Below the pieces are notes generated by a model. It searched no databases. It worked only from the letters and a program-made list of their open reading frames with translations, and was not told where the DNA came from. Below, in pieces: positions 1-10,072 of a stretch of DNA of 64,000 bases; within the stretch, counting starts at the first letter, position 1; every line of letters begins with the position of its first letter. This DNA comes from Comamonas sp. (GTDB taxonomy: Bacteria; Pseudomonadota; Gammaproteobacteria; Burkholderiales; Burkholderiaceae_C), in contig JAITLR010000013.1 in NCBI GenBank assembly GCA_031277805.1, positions 62,001 through 126,000 of the forward strand, in the 5' to 3' direction. The position numbers and the translations under genes were made by a program.

Positions 1-518
1 GTCTGATGGTGGTGGCGCGCAATCGCAGCACCATGGATGCGTTGATCAAGATGATTGCGGCGCGCGATGTGAGTCGCCAGTACTTGGCCATTGCCCACAA
101 GGACTGGGGTGCGCGCAAGCACCGCGAAGTCAATGCGCCCATTGGCCGTGACCCGCGCAACCGCCTGCGCATGGCAGTGGTGGACCTGAATCTGCACCCC
201 GGCAAGCAGGCGCGTACCGACTTCGACTGGTTGGCTGGTGACGCTTCGCATACGCTGGTGCGCTGTACGCTGCACACGGGGCGTACGCACCAGATTCGCG
301 TGCACATGGCATCGCTGGGCCATCCCTTGATCGCCGATGCGCTATATGGTGGTCATCCCGAGGGTGGGCTGGAGCGCCAGGCCCTGCATGCCTTCAGGCT
401 GGCCTTTGAACATCCGGTGTCCCAAAAGCCGCTGGTGCTGTATGCGCAGCCACCGCAAGACATGGCCGCAGCACTGGATTTATGGGGTCTGCGTTACAAT
501 CCCCCCGAAAGCCTCTGA
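1..518 (+). CDS. rluD: 23S rRNA pseudouridine synthase RluD, C-terminal part (5' truncated by window edge)
   Basis: The reading frame is open from the first bases and ends at 516-518, so only the last ~172 residues are present. The visible part carries the RluA/RluD-family features GRTHQIRVHMASLGHPL and a terminal HAFRLAFEHP block that forms the end of the catalytic fold. The sequence opens with GLMVVARN, which in the family directly follows the catalytic Asp motif (HRLDxxTSGL), so the active-site Asp lies just outside the window. RluD makes pseudouridines in helix 69 of 23S rRNA. Assignment to RluD rather than RluC is by similarity of the tail and is fairly safe; the N-terminal S4 domain cannot be checked. 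Confidence 0.85.
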   Translation, partial: LMVVARNRSTMDALIKMIAARDVSRQYLAIAHKDWGARKHREVNAPIGRDPRNRLRMAVVDLNLHPGKQARTDFDWLAGDASHTLVRCTLHTGRTHQIRVHMASLGHPLIADALYGGHPEGGLERQALHAFRLAFEHPVSQKPLVLYAQPPQDMAAALDLWGLRYNPPESL

Positions 519-617
519 CCATCACTCGCATGGCATCTCTGGGGCGCTTCCTTCACTTCTTAGAATCAGGCGTCCCACTGCAATCGGTGCGACGGCCGCT
601 CCCGAAACGCTGCGCCC

Positions 618-1811
618 ATGAATACGGTAGATGCCAAGCGGGTTCTTGAAACAGCATTGATTTGTGCTCCGCAGCCTGCAACCCTGCGGGAGCTGCGCTC
701 ACTTTTTGATGATGTGCTGGGCTCGGACACGATCAAGGATTTGCTGCTGGACCTGCAAAAAGACTGGGCCCTCAAGGGCGTGGAACTGGTGCAGGTGGCT
801 TCGGGCTGGCGCTTCCAGAGTCGGCCCGAGATGCGGGTGTATCTGGACAAGCTGCATCCCGAAAAGCCGCCCAAGTACACGCGCGCAACGCTGGAGACGC
901 TGGCCATCATTGCCTACCGTCAACCGGTCACGCGTGGCGATATCGAGGATATTCGTGGCGTGACGGTGAACAGTCTGATCATCAAGCAGCTTGAAGATAG
1001 AGGCTGGATTGAGGTCATCGGCCATCGGGAAACCGTGGGCCGCCCGGCGCTGTTTGCCACCACACGCCAGTTTCTGGACGATCTGGGGTTGCAGTCGCTG
1101 GATCAGTTGCCCATGCTGGAAGAAACTCAGGCCCAGCAAAGCTTGTTCAAGGCGCTGGATGGAGAGGAAAGTGGCGAAGCTGCTGCACCGGAGACTGGAG
1201 CCGAGGATCCACTGTCACAGGATGGTGTCGATATCGCGGAGCAGGTCGCAGAGGAAACAGAAGGTGTGACAGAGCCTGAAGTGCAGGCCGAGGTCGATCA
1301 AGCAGAGGAAGGTGCGGGCCGCACAGAAACTGCCGAAGCTCGGCCAGAGTCTGGAGTGGAGTCAGTGGCTGCCGACGCGGCTGAGCCAGAGACTGGAATT
1401 CAGGAGTTGGAGCCAAACCCGGCTCAAACGCTGGTGGATGTTGCGCAAGCAGCTATGGAAATGGCAGAGCTTGAGCTGCCCGAATCGCAGCTTGAGTCCG
1501 TGACTGAACCTGTGGCCGAGCCTGAAGTGGAGAAGCCCACGGTCGGTGCTGCCAGCAAGCCCAAGGTGGCCAAGGCCGTCAAAGCGGTGAAGGCAGCAGA
1601 GCCTGTGCCCAAGCCGGTTGCCAAAAAGGCAGGGCGCGCAGAGTGGGTGGGCTTGAAGGCGTTTCTCGAAGATGACTACGGCGCCGATGACGACGAGACC
1701 GTGGAAGACAAGAACATTGCGCTGGCCGACGATGCATTGCACGGCGACTCAGCAAACGAGCGAATTGTGGAGGATGACGATGGCGTCATCCCCGAAGGAA
1801 AACCGGAATGA
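618..1811 (+). CDS. scpB: Segregation and condensation protein B
   Basis: ScpB dimerises and binds ScpA to form the accessory part of the SMC condensin that organises the chromosome. Residues 1-170 match the family: two winged-helix domains with the signatures [19 protein letters not shown] (about 95-113) and GRPALFATT (about 140). The protein is 397 residues, about twice the usual ScpB length; the excess is a low-complexity tail rich in Ala, Glu, Pro and Val, with a basic [16 protein letters not shown] stretch and an acidic end. The stop overlaps the rluB start (ATGA at 1808-1811), so translation of the two is probably coupled. A possible -10 TAGAAT lies upstream near 559. Confidence 0.9.
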   Translation: MNTVDAKRVLETALICAPQPATLRELRSLFDDVLGSDTIKDLLLDLQKDWALKGVELVQVASGWRFQSRPEMRVYLDKLHPEKPPKYTRATLETLAIIAYRQPVTRGDIEDIRGVTVNSLIIKQLEDRGWIEVIGHRETVGRPALFATTRQFLDDLGLQSLDQLPMLEETQAQQSLFKALDGEESGEAAAPETGAEDPLSQDGVDIAEQVAEETEGVTEPEVQAEVDQAEEGAGRTETAEARPESGVESVAADAAEPETGIQELEPNPAQTLVDVAQAAMEMAELELPESQLESVTEPVAEPEVEKPTVGAASKPKVAKAVKAVKAAEPVPKPVAKKAGRAEWVGLKAFLEDDYGADDDETVEDKNIALADDALHGDSANERIVEDDDGVIPEGKPE

Positions 1812-3391
1812 ACAACGAGACATCGAATCAGATGCCAGAGCCTGCAGCCGCTTCCCCTGAAGCCGAGCCGGTCAAGAAGCCCCGCAAGCCGCGCGTGGTC
1901 AAGCCCAAGGATGGCGTTGAAGCCAAGAAGCCCGCAGCTGCGCGCAAGCGTGCCGGCGTCAAGAAGGACGGCGCTGCAGAAGCCAAGCCGGCCCGCAAGC
2001 GCGTGAGCAAGCCTCGTGCAGAAGAGGCTCCAGCCGCCGAGGAGCTGGCTCAGCCCGTAGTCGAGCAGGATGCCGCACTGGAGTTGCAGGATGCTGCAGA
2101 CCTTGTAGCTGATGACGCAATTGCAGACAGCGCTGCAGCGCAAAAAAGCCCTAAATCTCACAAAGGCCAGAACATCGACTTCGCCGATGTGATCTCGGGC
2201 GACTTTGACGACGAAGAGGAAAACGGCAGCGCCATGCCCGCCAAGCGTGTGCTGGCACCTCAGGTCGATTCTCCCAAGCTGCACAAGGTGCTGGCACAAG
2301 CCGGCATGGGCTCGCGCCTGGAGATGGAGCAGCTGATTCTCGAAGGCCGTATCTCGGTCAACAACGAGCCAGCTCACGTCGGTCAGCGCATTCAGTTTGG
2401 CGATGTGGTCAAGGTCAACGGTCAGCCTATCCGCTTCCGCATTGATCCACCGCCCGCACGTGTGATTGCCTATCACAAGCCCGTGGGCGAGGTCGTCACG
2501 CATGACGATCCGCAAAACCGCCCCACGGTGTTCCGCAAGCTGCCCAAGCTGCAGCACGGCAAGTGGCAGTCGGTCGGTCGTCTGGACTTGAATACCGAAG
2601 GCCTGCTGCTGTTCACCAGCTCGGGCGAGCTGGCGAACTCGCTGATGCACCCCCGCTTCGGTCTGGAACGTGAATATGCGGCTCGCGTGCTGGGCGCGCT
2701 GAGCAAGGAAGAAAAGCAGCGTCTGCTGGATGGCGTGCAGCTCGAAGACGGCGAAGCCAGCTTCGGCGCTGTGGAGGATGGCGGCGGTGAAGGTGCCAAC
2801 TGCTGGTATCGCGTCACCATCTCCGAAGGCCGCAACCGCGAAGTGCGTCGCATGTTCGAGGCTGTGGGTCATGCGGTCAGCCGCCTGATCCGTATTCGCT
2901 ATGGCGCCATGATGCTGCCGCGTGGCCTCAAGCGCGGCGCTTGGGTGGAACTCGATCAGGCCGATATCCAGGCCCTGATGTCGGCAGCCGGCGTCAAGGA
3001 GCGCGCTCCTGTGGAGCGCAGCACTGGTGGTGCCCGTGGCGCCAACAACCGTGGTGGCCGCAACAATCGCAGCGGCGGTCGCGGCAACGGCATGAATGCC
3101 GACCGTGCACCGCAAGGTCGCCGCGAAGGCGGTGGTCAGCGCCGAGGCGAATGGGATGGCAATCGCCCTGCGCCTAGCGGCATGCTGGGCAATGTGCCCC
3201 GCGACGGTCAGCGTGGCAACAAGGGGGGCAATCGCTCGGGCGGTGCCGCGGGCCGCTCGCAGAGCAGTCAGCCCGATCCCATGCGCACTTCGGTGGGCTA
3301 TATCGGCGGCGACAGCCTGTCGCGTGCCCGCCAGAACGCCAAGCGCCGTCCAAGTGGTGGCGGTGGTGGTGGCCGTCGCGGCGGCCGCTAA
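1808..3391 (+). CDS. rluB: 23S rRNA pseudouridine 2605 synthase RluB, with long low-complexity ends
   Basis: RluB isomerises U2605 of 23S rRNA. The core spans about residues 155-395: an S4 RNA-binding domain ([13 protein letters not shown] onward) and a catalytic domain with [14 protein letters not shown], whose Asp is the nucleophile, followed by [16 protein letters not shown]. The protein is 527 residues. The first ~150 are Lys/Ala/Pro-rich and the last ~130 are Gly/Arg/Asn-rich with RGG-like clusters. Such tails are common on RNA-modifying and RNA-remodelling enzymes of this family of bacteria and probably bind RNA (inference). The start overlaps the scpB stop by 4 bases. Confidence 0.9.
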   Translation: MNNETSNQMPEPAAASPEAEPVKKPRKPRVVKPKDGVEAKKPAAARKRAGVKKDGAAEAKPARKRVSKPRAEEAPAAEELAQPVVEQDAALELQDAADLVADDAIADSAAAQKSPKSHKGQNIDFADVISGDFDDEEENGSAMPAKRVLAPQVDSPKLHKVLAQAGMGSRLEMEQLILEGRISVNNEPAHVGQRIQFGDVVKVNGQPIRFRIDPPPARVIAYHKPVGEVVTHDDPQNRPTVFRKLPKLQHGKWQSVGRLDLNTEGLLLFTSSGELANSLMHPRFGLEREYAARVLGALSKEEKQRLLDGVQLEDGEASFGAVEDGGGEGANCWYRVTISEGRNREVRRMFEAVGHAVSRLIRIRYGAMMLPRGLKRGAWVELDQADIQALMSAAGVKERAPVERSTGGARGANNRGGRNNRSGGRGNGMNADRAPQGRREGGGQRRGEWDGNRPAPSGMLGNVPRDGQRGNKGGNRSGGAAGRSQSSQPDPMRTSVGYIGGDSLSRARQNAKRRPSGGGGGGRRGGR

Positions 3392-3513
3392 AAAGGCGTC
3401 TGTAAGGAATTGAGTGCTGCCTGGACTTCAAGGTCTATGGCGGCACCGCTAAAATCAACCGTTTTGCTTTTTCGGCAAAAAACCATAGTAACCCTGATTA
3501 GGAAATAATCATC

Positions 3514-3939
3514 ATGGCTATCGAACGTACCCTCTCCATCATCAAGCCCGACGCAGTTGCCAAGAACGTGATCGGCCAAATCTACGCCCGCTTCGAAGCT
3601 GCTGGCCTGAAGGTCGTGGCTGCCAAGCTGGTGCACCTGTCGCGCGGCGAAGCCGAGCAGTTCTACGCTGTGCACGCTGCCCGTCCTTTCTTCAAGGATC
3701 TGGTGGACTTCATGGTCTCCGGCCCCGTGATGATTCAAGCTCTGGAAGGCGAAAACGCCATCCTGAAGAACCGTGAACTGATGGGCGCCACCGACCCCAA
3801 GAAGGCCGAAAAGGGCACCATCCGCGCCGACTTCGCCGACAGCATCGACGCCAACGCCGTGCACGGCTCCGACGCTGCTGAAACCGCTGCTGTGGAAGTT
3901 GCCTTCTTCTTCCCTGGCATGAACGTGTACTCGCGTTAA
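3514..3939 (+). CDS. ndk: Nucleoside diphosphate kinase
   Basis: Ndk transfers the gamma phosphate from ATP to other nucleoside diphosphates through a phosphohistidine. The 141-residue length is typical. The N-terminus [15 protein letters not shown] and the active-site loop NAVHGSDA with the catalytic His (about residue 117) are intact. It is preceded by a 122-base gap that carries a small TTTTGC/GCAAAA hairpin at 3462-3480 and a possible -10 (TAAAAT, 3450-3455), so it may have its own promoter. Confidence 0.97.
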   Translation: MAIERTLSIIKPDAVAKNVIGQIYARFEAAGLKVVAAKLVHLSRGEAEQFYAVHAARPFFKDLVDFMVSGPVMIQALEGENAILKNRELMGATDPKKAEKGTIRADFADSIDANAVHGSDAAETAAVEVAFFFPGMNVYSR

Positions 3940-3966
3940 TCCACGCTAGCCCTACAGCATGCTCTC

Positions 3967-4006
3967 GCTGACGCCAGTGCTTCGCCTGGGCGAAGCCGGT
4001 GTCAGC
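3967..4006 (+). other. Intergenic stem-loop between ndk and rlmN
   Basis: The arms GCTGACGCCAGTGCTTCGCC and GGCGAAGCCGGTGTCAGC pair with one or two bulges around a TGG loop, giving a long GC-rich hairpin. There is no T-run after it, so it is not a typical intrinsic terminator. It may protect the 3' end of ndk mRNA or mark a REP-type repeat. Confidence 0.5.
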
Positions 4007-4069
4007 ACTTGAAGATGCTGGCCACGGCGTGGCCAACACCGTTCGCAAGACGCCTCGCCACATGCCGAT

Positions 4070-5191
4070 ATGACTACTAATTTGCTTGATTTTGACCTCG
4101 AAGGACTGACCGCTTATTGCGAGCAGCTCGGGGAGAAGCGTTTCCGTGCGACGCAGCTGTTCCGCTGGATTCACCAGCGTGGCGCATCCGATTTCGACCA
4201 GATGACCGATCTGGCCAAGTCCCTGCGCGAAAAGCTCAAGAGCCGGGCCCATATCACCGCGCTGCCTGTGGTGACCGAGCATGTCTCGGCCGATGGCACC
4301 GTCAAATGGTTGTTCGATGTGGGTGACGGCAATGCCGTCGAATCCGTTTTCATTCCTGAGGACGACCGTGGCACGCTGTGTGTCTCGTCCCAGGCCGGTT
4401 GCGCCGTGGGCTGCCGCTTTTGCTCGACGGGGCATCAGGGCTTCAGCCGCAATCTCAATACCGGCGAGATCCTTGCCCAGCTCTGGTACGCCGAGCATTC
4501 GCTGCGCAAGCGCTTCGGTACCGATGAGCGCATCATCTCCAATGTGGTGATGATGGGCATGGGTGAGCCGCTGCAGAACTATGGCGCGCTGGTGCCTGCA
4601 CTCAAGGTGATGCTGGATGACCACGGCTACGGCCTGTCGCGTCGCCGTGTGACGGTGTCTACCTCGGGCGTGGTGCCCATGATGGACCGCCTGTCGCAAG
4701 ACTGCGCCGTGGCGCTGGCCGTGTCGCTGCACGCACCCAATGATCCGCTGCGCGACAACCTGGTGCCGCTGAACAAGAAGTACCCGATTGCCGAACTGCT
4801 GGATGCCTGCGAGCGCTATCTGGAGTTCGCGCCGCGCGACTTCATCACCTTTGAATATTGCATGCTTGATGGCGTCAACGATCAGCCGGAGCACGCTCGC
4901 CAGCTGATAGAGTTGGTGCGCGCGCGTGGCGATGGCAAGAGCTGGTGCAAGTTCAATCTGATTCCGTTCAATCCCTTCCCTGCTTCAGGCCTGTTGCGCT
5001 CACCCACGGCACGCGTGACCGAGTTCGCCACCTTGCTCAGCAATGCGGGCATTGTGACCACGGTGCGCAAGACGCGTGGCGACGATATCGACGCAGCCTG
5101 TGGCCAGCTTGCAGGTGATGTCAAGGATAGAACCCGCGCTGCCGAGCGTATGGCCAAGCAGCGCACCATCCCGCTCAAGCAGGTGTCTTGA
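4070..5191 (+). CDS. rlmN: Dual-specificity RNA methyltransferase RlmN
   Basis: RlmN is a radical-SAM enzyme that methylates C2 of A2503 in 23S rRNA and A37 of some tRNAs. The [11 protein letters not shown] motif (about residues 109-119) supplies the three Cys for the [4Fe-4S] cluster, and GMGEPLQNY and VSLHAPND are present in order. The C-terminal [20 protein letters not shown] holds the Cys used as the methyl-carrying or resolving residue. The 373-residue length is normal. The gene lies 25 bases before pilF, as in related bacteria. Confidence 0.96.
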   Translation: MTTNLLDFDLEGLTAYCEQLGEKRFRATQLFRWIHQRGASDFDQMTDLAKSLREKLKSRAHITALPVVTEHVSADGTVKWLFDVGDGNAVESVFIPEDDRGTLCVSSQAGCAVGCRFCSTGHQGFSRNLNTGEILAQLWYAEHSLRKRFGTDERIISNVVMMGMGEPLQNYGALVPALKVMLDDHGYGLSRRRVTVSTSGVVPMMDRLSQDCAVALAVSLHAPNDPLRDNLVPLNKKYPIAELLDACERYLEFAPRDFITFEYCMLDGVNDQPEHARQLIELVRARGDGKSWCKFNLIPFNPFPASGLLRSPTARVTEFATLLSNAGIVTTVRKTRGDDIDAACGQLAGDVKDRTRAAERMAKQRTIPLKQVS

Positions 5192-5216
5192 CGGAGTTTT
5201 GAATAAAGGACAATAC

Positions 5217-6068
5217 ATGAGGGCAGTGGTAAGCCAGCCGGTTTTGAAGCATTGGGGTCTGCTGGCCCGATGGGGAGTTCCGGTTGTTGCTGCCGCGTTG
5301 GTCGGTTGCACCAGCACCACGACCACCACGACTTCTTCCACCTCGGTTCCACAGACTTCGGTTGTGGGCACGGGGACGCCCTCGGTCGCCGATGCCGGTC
5401 GACGCGCGCAGATCCGGCTGGAGCTTGCAGCCAACTACTACCAGGCGGGTCGTCTGGATGTCGCCATGGAAGAGGTGGGCCAGGCACTGTCCGCCAAGCC
5501 CGATTACGCCGATGCCTATGGCTTGCTGGGCCTGATCCTGATGCAGAATCAGGATTGGGGGCAGGCCGATATCGCCATGCGCAAGGCCATCGACCTGAAT
5601 CCCAGGGATGGCAACCAGATTCACAACTACGGCTGGATGCTGTGTCAGCAAAAGCGCTTCGACGAGGCGCAGCCCTGGTTCGACAAGGCGCTGGCCGCAC
5701 CTGGCTATCGTGAGCAGCCCAAGACCTTGCTGGCCAAGGGCATGTGCTATCAGCAGGCCGGGCAGCTGGATCAGGCCTACGAAAGCATGTTCCGCGCCTA
5801 TGAAATGGATCTGGGCAATGCCGCTGCTGGCTACAACCTGGCAAATGTGCTGTGGCTCAAGGGTGATCTGAGCAAAGCGCAGTTCTATATCCGCCGCGTG
5901 AATAACAATAGCAATCAAGCCAGTCCGGAAAGTCTGTGGCTGGGAATCAAAATAAATAGGGCATTGCACGACGATATTGGAGTGCGTCAGCTGGCTGATC
6001 AGCTGCGTGATCGCTTCCCGCAATCGCGCCAGTGGCTGGCCTATGAGCGTGGAGCCTTCAATGAGTGA
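5217..6068 (+). CDS. pilF: Type IV pilus biogenesis lipoprotein PilF (TPR protein)
   Basis: PilF/PilW is the outer-membrane pilotin that helps assemble the PilQ secretin. The ATG at 5217 is chosen because it yields a 283-residue protein with a lipoprotein signal: a short N-terminus, a hydrophobic stretch ending ALVGC, and the lipobox Cys at about residue 31. A Thr/Ser-rich linker follows, then about five TPR repeats (for example LAANYYQAGRLDVAMEEV and YADAYGLLGLILMQNQDW). The reading frame stays open back to 5076, but that would overlap rlmN and lack the signal. It overlaps the next gene by 8 bases. Confidence 0.88.
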   Translation: MRAVVSQPVLKHWGLLARWGVPVVAAALVGCTSTTTTTTSSTSVPQTSVVGTGTPSVADAGRRAQIRLELAANYYQAGRLDVAMEEVGQALSAKPDYADAYGLLGLILMQNQDWGQADIAMRKAIDLNPRDGNQIHNYGWMLCQQKRFDEAQPWFDKALAAPGYREQPKTLLAKGMCYQQAGQLDQAYESMFRAYEMDLGNAAAGYNLANVLWLKGDLSKAQFYIRRVNNNSNQASPESLWLGIKINRALHDDIGVRQLADQLRDRFPQSRQWLAYERGAFNE

Positions 6069-7014
6069 TGGTGCGGTGAGAGAGGTGACTATGCAAAGCG
6101 AAGAGCAGGCGCAAATCCAGACCAGCGCCGGGGCCATATTGCGTCAGACGCGGGAAGCCGCCCGCATGCAGCTGCCGACCATGGCAGCCATGCTGAAGGT
6201 GCCGCAGCACAAGCTGGAGGCACTGGAGGCTGATCAGTACGACGCCTTTCCCGACCATGTATTCATGCGTGCCCTGGCCATGGGCATGTGCCGCAACCTG
6301 CATATCGATGCAGAGCCTGTGCTGGCCCTGCTGCCCCGCACTGCGCTCAAGAGCTTGGGCAGCGCCGGAGGCGGTATCAACGAAACCGTCAAGGAGCGCA
6401 GTCACTTCAAGTCTTCGGGCCCTTCGTTTGACTCCCGTGACGGCAGCTCGCGCAAGATCATCGCCGGTGTGCTGTTGCTGCTGGCAGCCGCCGCAGCGGT
6501 CTACTTTGTGCCCTTCCATCAGGCCTCGGATGACTCGGTGGAGGCTCCGTCGTCGCAAGTGACCGAAGCCCCTGCGGTCGCTCAGGCACCGGCTTCGGGT
6601 GTGGTGGTGGAAACCGGTTCGGTGGTGATTCCTTCGGAAACGCCCGCGGAAGCTGTCGCGCCTCTGCCATCGGCGCCGGCAGCCAATGAAGCGGCCGGTA
6701 CGGCTGCTGCTTCGGCTGCAGCAGCTCCTGCCGAAGCGGTGGCAACTGCGGCGACTGGCCCTGCCGCTGACGCAGGGTCTGCGTCCGTGGTGGAATTCAA
6801 GGCGTCGGCCCAGTCCTGGGTCAAGGTCAAGGATGCATCGGGCAAGGTGGTGCTGGAAAAGACTCTGGCCAAGGACCAGTCCGTGACGGCCGAAGGCAAG
6901 CTGCCCCTTTCCGTGATCGTGGGTAATGCCAAGGGTACCCAGGTTCTGGTGCGCGGCCAGCCTTTCGATATTTCGACCACGCGTGACAACGTGGCTCGTT
7001 TCGAGGTGAAGTGA
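6061..7014 (+). CDS. rodZ: RodZ-like helix-turn-helix membrane protein
   Basis: RodZ-family proteins link MreB to the membrane and support cell shape. The ATG at 6061 overlaps the end of pilF and gives 317 residues. A Cro/CI-type helix-turn-helix (GAILRQTREAARMQLPTMAA, about residues 23-42) lies at the N-terminus. A single membrane helix follows at about residues 132-155 (IIAGVLLLLAAAAAVYF), then a long Ala/Pro/Val/Glu-rich periplasmic linker, and a C-terminal DUF4115 domain (VEFKASAQSWVKVKDASGK). It is encoded between pilF and ispG, as in many proteobacteria. Confidence 0.85.
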   Translation: MSDGAVREVTMQSEEQAQIQTSAGAILRQTREAARMQLPTMAAMLKVPQHKLEALEADQYDAFPDHVFMRALAMGMCRNLHIDAEPVLALLPRTALKSLGSAGGGINETVKERSHFKSSGPSFDSRDGSSRKIIAGVLLLLAAAAAVYFVPFHQASDDSVEAPSSQVTEAPAVAQAPASGVVVETGSVVIPSETPAEAVAPLPSAPAANEAAGTAAASAAAAPAEAVATAATGPAADAGSASVVEFKASAQSWVKVKDASGKVVLEKTLAKDQSVTAEGKLPLSVIVGNAKGTQVLVRGQPFDISTTRDNVARFEVK

Positions 7015-7017
7015 ATG

Positions 7018-7147
7018 GAGCTCCCCCTGAGTCGCTTCGCGCCTTCCCCCTCTCTTTCTACGCGCTTCGCGCTAGGGGTGGGGGACGACAGCCTCGGTGC
7101 GGGGCGGCCCTTCCTCGCTGTCTCTTGCTTAGGTCGCGCCAGGTTTT
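7018..7147. repeat. GC-rich dispersed-type intergenic repeat between rodZ and ispG
   Basis: The stretch starts CTCCCCCTGAGTCGCTTCGC and continues with pyrimidine-rich then purine-rich halves that can fold (CTTCCCCCTCT against AGGGGTGGGGGA, with a GCGCTTCGCGC core), followed by GACGACAGCCTCGGTGCGGG. From general knowledge of Comamonadaceae genomes this resembles a widespread REP-like intergenic sequence. Only one copy is visible here, so the repeat status rests on recall. Confidence 0.5.
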
Positions 7148-7171
7148 GTGCGCAGCGCTCGGATAACTGAA

Positions 7172-8443
7172 ATGATGACAGTGCAAGATTCTCAGAAGGC
7201 CGTGGCAATAGCCGCGCCGCTGCCGCGTCGCTCGCGTCAGGCCCGGGTGGTCTGGCGCAACAATGTGGTCACCGTGGGTGGTGACGCGCCGGTGCGCGTG
7301 CAGTCCATGACCAATACCGACACCGTGGATGCCGTGGAAACGGCCATCCAGGTGCGTCAGCTGGCTCAGGCCGGCTCGGAGATGGTGCGCATCACCGTCA
7401 ACACGCCCGAGGCCGCTGCCGCTGTGCCCTATATCCGTGAGCAGCTCGACCGCATGGGCGAGTATGTGCCGCTGGTGGGCGATTTCCACTACAACGGCCA
7501 CCGCCTGCTGACCGACTACCCCGACTGCGCCCAGGCGCTGTCCAAGTACCGCATCAACCCTGGCAACGTGGGCAAGGGCGACAAAAAGGACAAGCAGTTC
7601 GGCCAGATGATCGAGATCGCCGCCAAGTACGACAAGGCCGTGCGCATCGGCGTGAACTGGGGCTCGCTCGACCAGGAAATCATGGCCGAGCTGATGGACC
7701 AGAACAGCAAGCGCGCCCAGCCCTGGGAAACGCGCCAGGTCATGTACGAGGCACTGATTACCTCGGCCATCACCTCGGCCGAGCTGGCCAAGAACATGGG
7801 GCTGAACCCCGACAACATCATCCTGTCCTGCAAGGTCAGCGGTGTGCAGGACTTGATCTCGGTCTACCGCGAACTGGCCCGCCGCTGCGACTACGCGCTG
7901 CATCTGGGGCTGACCGAGGCCGGCATGGGCACCAAGGGCACGGTGGCATCCACTGCTGCGCTGTCCGTGCTGCTGCAGGAGGGTATTGGCGACACGATCC
8001 GCGTCTCGCTCACGCCCCAGCCCGGCGAAGCACGCACGCAGGAGGTCGTGGTGGCCTCCGAAATCCTGCAGGCCCTGGGCCTGCGGGTATTTGTTCCCAG
8101 CGTTACGGCCTGCCCCGGCTGTGGCCGTACCACCAGCACCACTTTCCAGGAGCTGGCCAAGAAGATCGATGATTTCCTGCGCGGCGAAATGCCTGTCTGG
8201 CGTACACAGTACCCGGGCGTGGAGGCGATGAAGGTGGCCGTGATGGGTTGCATCGTCAACGGTCCGGGCGAGAGCAAGCATGCCGACATCGGCATCAGTC
8301 TGCCCGGCAACGGCGAAGCGCCTGCTGCGCCGGTGTTCATCGATGGCGAAAAGGCCTTGACGCTACGCGGCGAACATATTGCCGAAGAGTTCCAGGGTCT
8401 GGTGCTGGACTATGTGCAGCGCCGCTACGGCGCCAAGGACTGA
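7172..8443 (+). CDS. ispG: 4-hydroxy-3-methylbut-2-en-1-yl diphosphate synthase (flavodoxin)
   Basis: IspG performs the next-to-last step of the MEP isoprenoid pathway, turning MEcPP into HMBPP with a [4Fe-4S] cluster. The cluster Cys are visible in [12 protein letters not shown] (about 317-328) and [17 protein letters not shown] (about 359-375). The N-terminal barrel has VQSMTNTDT and [10 protein letters not shown]. ATGs at 7172 and 7175 are both possible; the frame extends to 7148 but upstream residues are not conserved in character. The protein is about 423 residues. Confidence 0.95.
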   Translation: MMTVQDSQKAVAIAAPLPRRSRQARVVWRNNVVTVGGDAPVRVQSMTNTDTVDAVETAIQVRQLAQAGSEMVRITVNTPEAAAAVPYIREQLDRMGEYVPLVGDFHYNGHRLLTDYPDCAQALSKYRINPGNVGKGDKKDKQFGQMIEIAAKYDKAVRIGVNWGSLDQEIMAELMDQNSKRAQPWETRQVMYEALITSAITSAELAKNMGLNPDNIILSCKVSGVQDLISVYRELARRCDYALHLGLTEAGMGTKGTVASTAALSVLLQEGIGDTIRVSLTPQPGEARTQEVVVASEILQALGLRVFVPSVTACPGCGRTTSTTFQELAKKIDDFLRGEMPVWRTQYPGVEAMKVAVMGCIVNGPGESKHADIGISLPGNGEAPAAPVFIDGEKALTLRGEHIAEEFQGLVLDYVQRRYGAKD

Positions 8444-8512
8444 GCAGATCTGACGGATTAACTGCCGGCTTGCGGCATGCATACGGCACAATGCCGCAGG
8501 CAGAGTTTTGGA

Positions 8513-8570
8513 TTTGATAGCTGTTAGCGCGCTATCTGTATGGATTTGAATGAGGTTTCTAGCTAAGAAT
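8513..8570. repeat. ATAGCTGYTAGCGC-type intergenic repeat upstream of hisS
   Basis: The segment TTTGATAGCTGTTAGCGCGC is followed by an AT-rich part ending GAGGTTTCTAGCTAAGAATC. It resembles short elements that share an ATAGCTG core and are common between genes of Comamonadaceae. A second related copy lies at 57852-57912 and a possible fragment inside the gene at 22328. Boundaries are approximate. Confidence 0.45.
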
Positions 8571-8629
8571 CAGAGGGTGCATGCGCTGTACGCTCTTTTT
8601 TTGCTAGTGACCCAAGTGAGAGACTTCAC

Positions 8630-9934
8630 GTGGCAAAGAACGACAAATTGAGCGCCGTCAAAGGCATGAACGACATCCTCCCGCCTGACTCGGCGCGCTG
8701 GGAATGGTTCGAAGACAAGGTGCGCAATCTGATGGGCCGTTTTGCCTATCGCAATATCCGCACGCCCATCGTCGAGCCTACGGCCCTGTTCGTGCGTGGC
8801 CTGGGCGAGGTGACCGATATCGTCGAGAAGGAAATGTATTCCTTTGAAGACAAGCTCAACGGCGAACACCTGACCATCCGCCCCGAAGGCACGGCTGGCG
8901 TGGTGCGCGCCATCGTGGAAAACAATCTGCTCTACGACGGCGGCAAGCGTTTGTTCTACATCGGCCAGATGTTCCGCCACGAGCGTCCCCAGCGCGGTCG
9001 CTATCGTCAGTTCCACCAGGTGGGTGTGGAGGCCATGGGCTTTGCCGGCCCCGAGCTGGACGCCGAAGTCATTCTGCTGGCCGATCAGCTGTGGAAGGAG
9101 CTGGGCATTGCCGATGTGCGCCTGGAGCTCAACAGCCTGGGTCAGCCCGAAGAGCGCAAGGCCCACCGCGAAGCCCTGATTGCCTACTTCGAGCAGCACA
9201 CCGAGGTGATGGACGAAGAGGCCAAGCGCCGCATGTACAGCAACCCGCTGCGCGTGCTGGACACCAAGAACCCGGCCATGCAGGATATGGTCAATGCAGC
9301 GCCCAAGCTCATGGACTATCTGGGTGAAGGCTCCAAAGCCCACCTCAAGGCCGTGCAGGACATTCTGGATGCCAATGGCGTGGCCTGGACGCTGAACCCG
9401 CGTCTGGTGCGCGGCATGGACTATTACAACCTCACGGTGTTCGAGTTCATTACCGACAAGCTGGGCTCGCAAGGCACCATCTGCGGCGGCGGTCGTTACG
9501 ACTACCTGATTGAGGAAATCGGCGGCAAGCCCGCGCCTGCCGTGGGTTGGGGCATGGGTATCGAGCGTGTGCTCGAAGTGCTCAAGGAAATCGGTACCGA
9601 GATCCCTCAGCCTGCTGCCGATGCCTACGCCATCATTCCCGATGCTGCGGCTCTGCCTCAGGTCTTCAAGACCGTGCAGCAGCTGCGTGCCGCAGGTGTG
9701 GCCGTGCAGATGCACGCCGCCGCAGGCGGTTCGGCCGAGGGCATGGGTTCGATGAAGTCCCAGTTCAAGAAGGCCGACGGCTCGGGTGCACGTTTTGCCC
9801 TGATCTTCGGCGCTGACGAGCTGGCCCAGGGGCAGGTGACTGTGAAGTCGCTGCGTGATGGCGAAGGCCAGCAGCAACTGCAATCCCTGGCTGAAGTGGC
9901 GCAGTGGGCAGGCAGCCTAAAATCGTCGGCCTGA
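8630..9934 (+). CDS. hisS: Histidyl-tRNA synthetase
   Basis: HisRS is a class II synthetase that charges tRNA-His. It starts with GTG at 8630 ([20 protein letters not shown]), the expected family N-terminus. Motif 2 [20 protein letters not shown] (about residues 116-135), the histidine A loop [15 protein letters not shown] (about 259-273) and GGGRYDYL are intact. The C-terminal anticodon-binding domain ends at 434 residues, a normal length. It precedes yfgM and bamB, a common arrangement. Confidence 0.96.
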   Translation: MAKNDKLSAVKGMNDILPPDSARWEWFEDKVRNLMGRFAYRNIRTPIVEPTALFVRGLGEVTDIVEKEMYSFEDKLNGEHLTIRPEGTAGVVRAIVENNLLYDGGKRLFYIGQMFRHERPQRGRYRQFHQVGVEAMGFAGPELDAEVILLADQLWKELGIADVRLELNSLGQPEERKAHREALIAYFEQHTEVMDEEAKRRMYSNPLRVLDTKNPAMQDMVNAAPKLMDYLGEGSKAHLKAVQDILDANGVAWTLNPRLVRGMDYYNLTVFEFITDKLGSQGTICGGGRYDYLIEEIGGKPAPAVGWGMGIERVLEVLKEIGTEIPQPAADAYAIIPDAAALPQVFKTVQQLRAAGVAVQMHAAAGGSAEGMGSMKSQFKKADGSGARFALIFGADELAQGQVTVKSLRDGEGQQQLQSLAEVAQWAGSLKSSA

Positions 9935-9962
9935 GTCAGACGCTTTTCCGTTTTCTGACAGG

Positions 9963-10045
9963 CACGACTTACGCAAATCAGGGTCAGGCTGGTGCTTTGC
10001 CTCAAGGAAAGCACCTTCATACATCCTTGTTTGCGTCAGTCCTAA
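9963..10045 (+). repeat. Dispersed terminal-inverted-repeat element, copy A
   Basis: The left end CACGACTTACGCAAATCAGG (9963-9982) and the right end CCTTGTTTGCGTCAGTCCT (10024-10042) are imperfect inverted repeats. Between them is GGTGCTTTGCC...GGAAAGCACC, which forms a hairpin. The same left end and the internal GCTTTGCCTCA occur in reverse orientation in copy B (24160-24265); copy C at 55213-55294 shares the ends. No ORF is present, so it looks like a small non-autonomous or REP-like element. Confidence 0.75.
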
Positions 10046-10072
10046 CAGGTATTCCAATCATTCAAAGAAGCC

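Noticed and set aside
1676..3115. 479-codon minus-strand frame opposite rluB
   Set aside because: rluB has S4 and catalytic motifs; the antisense composition is a codon-bias artefact.
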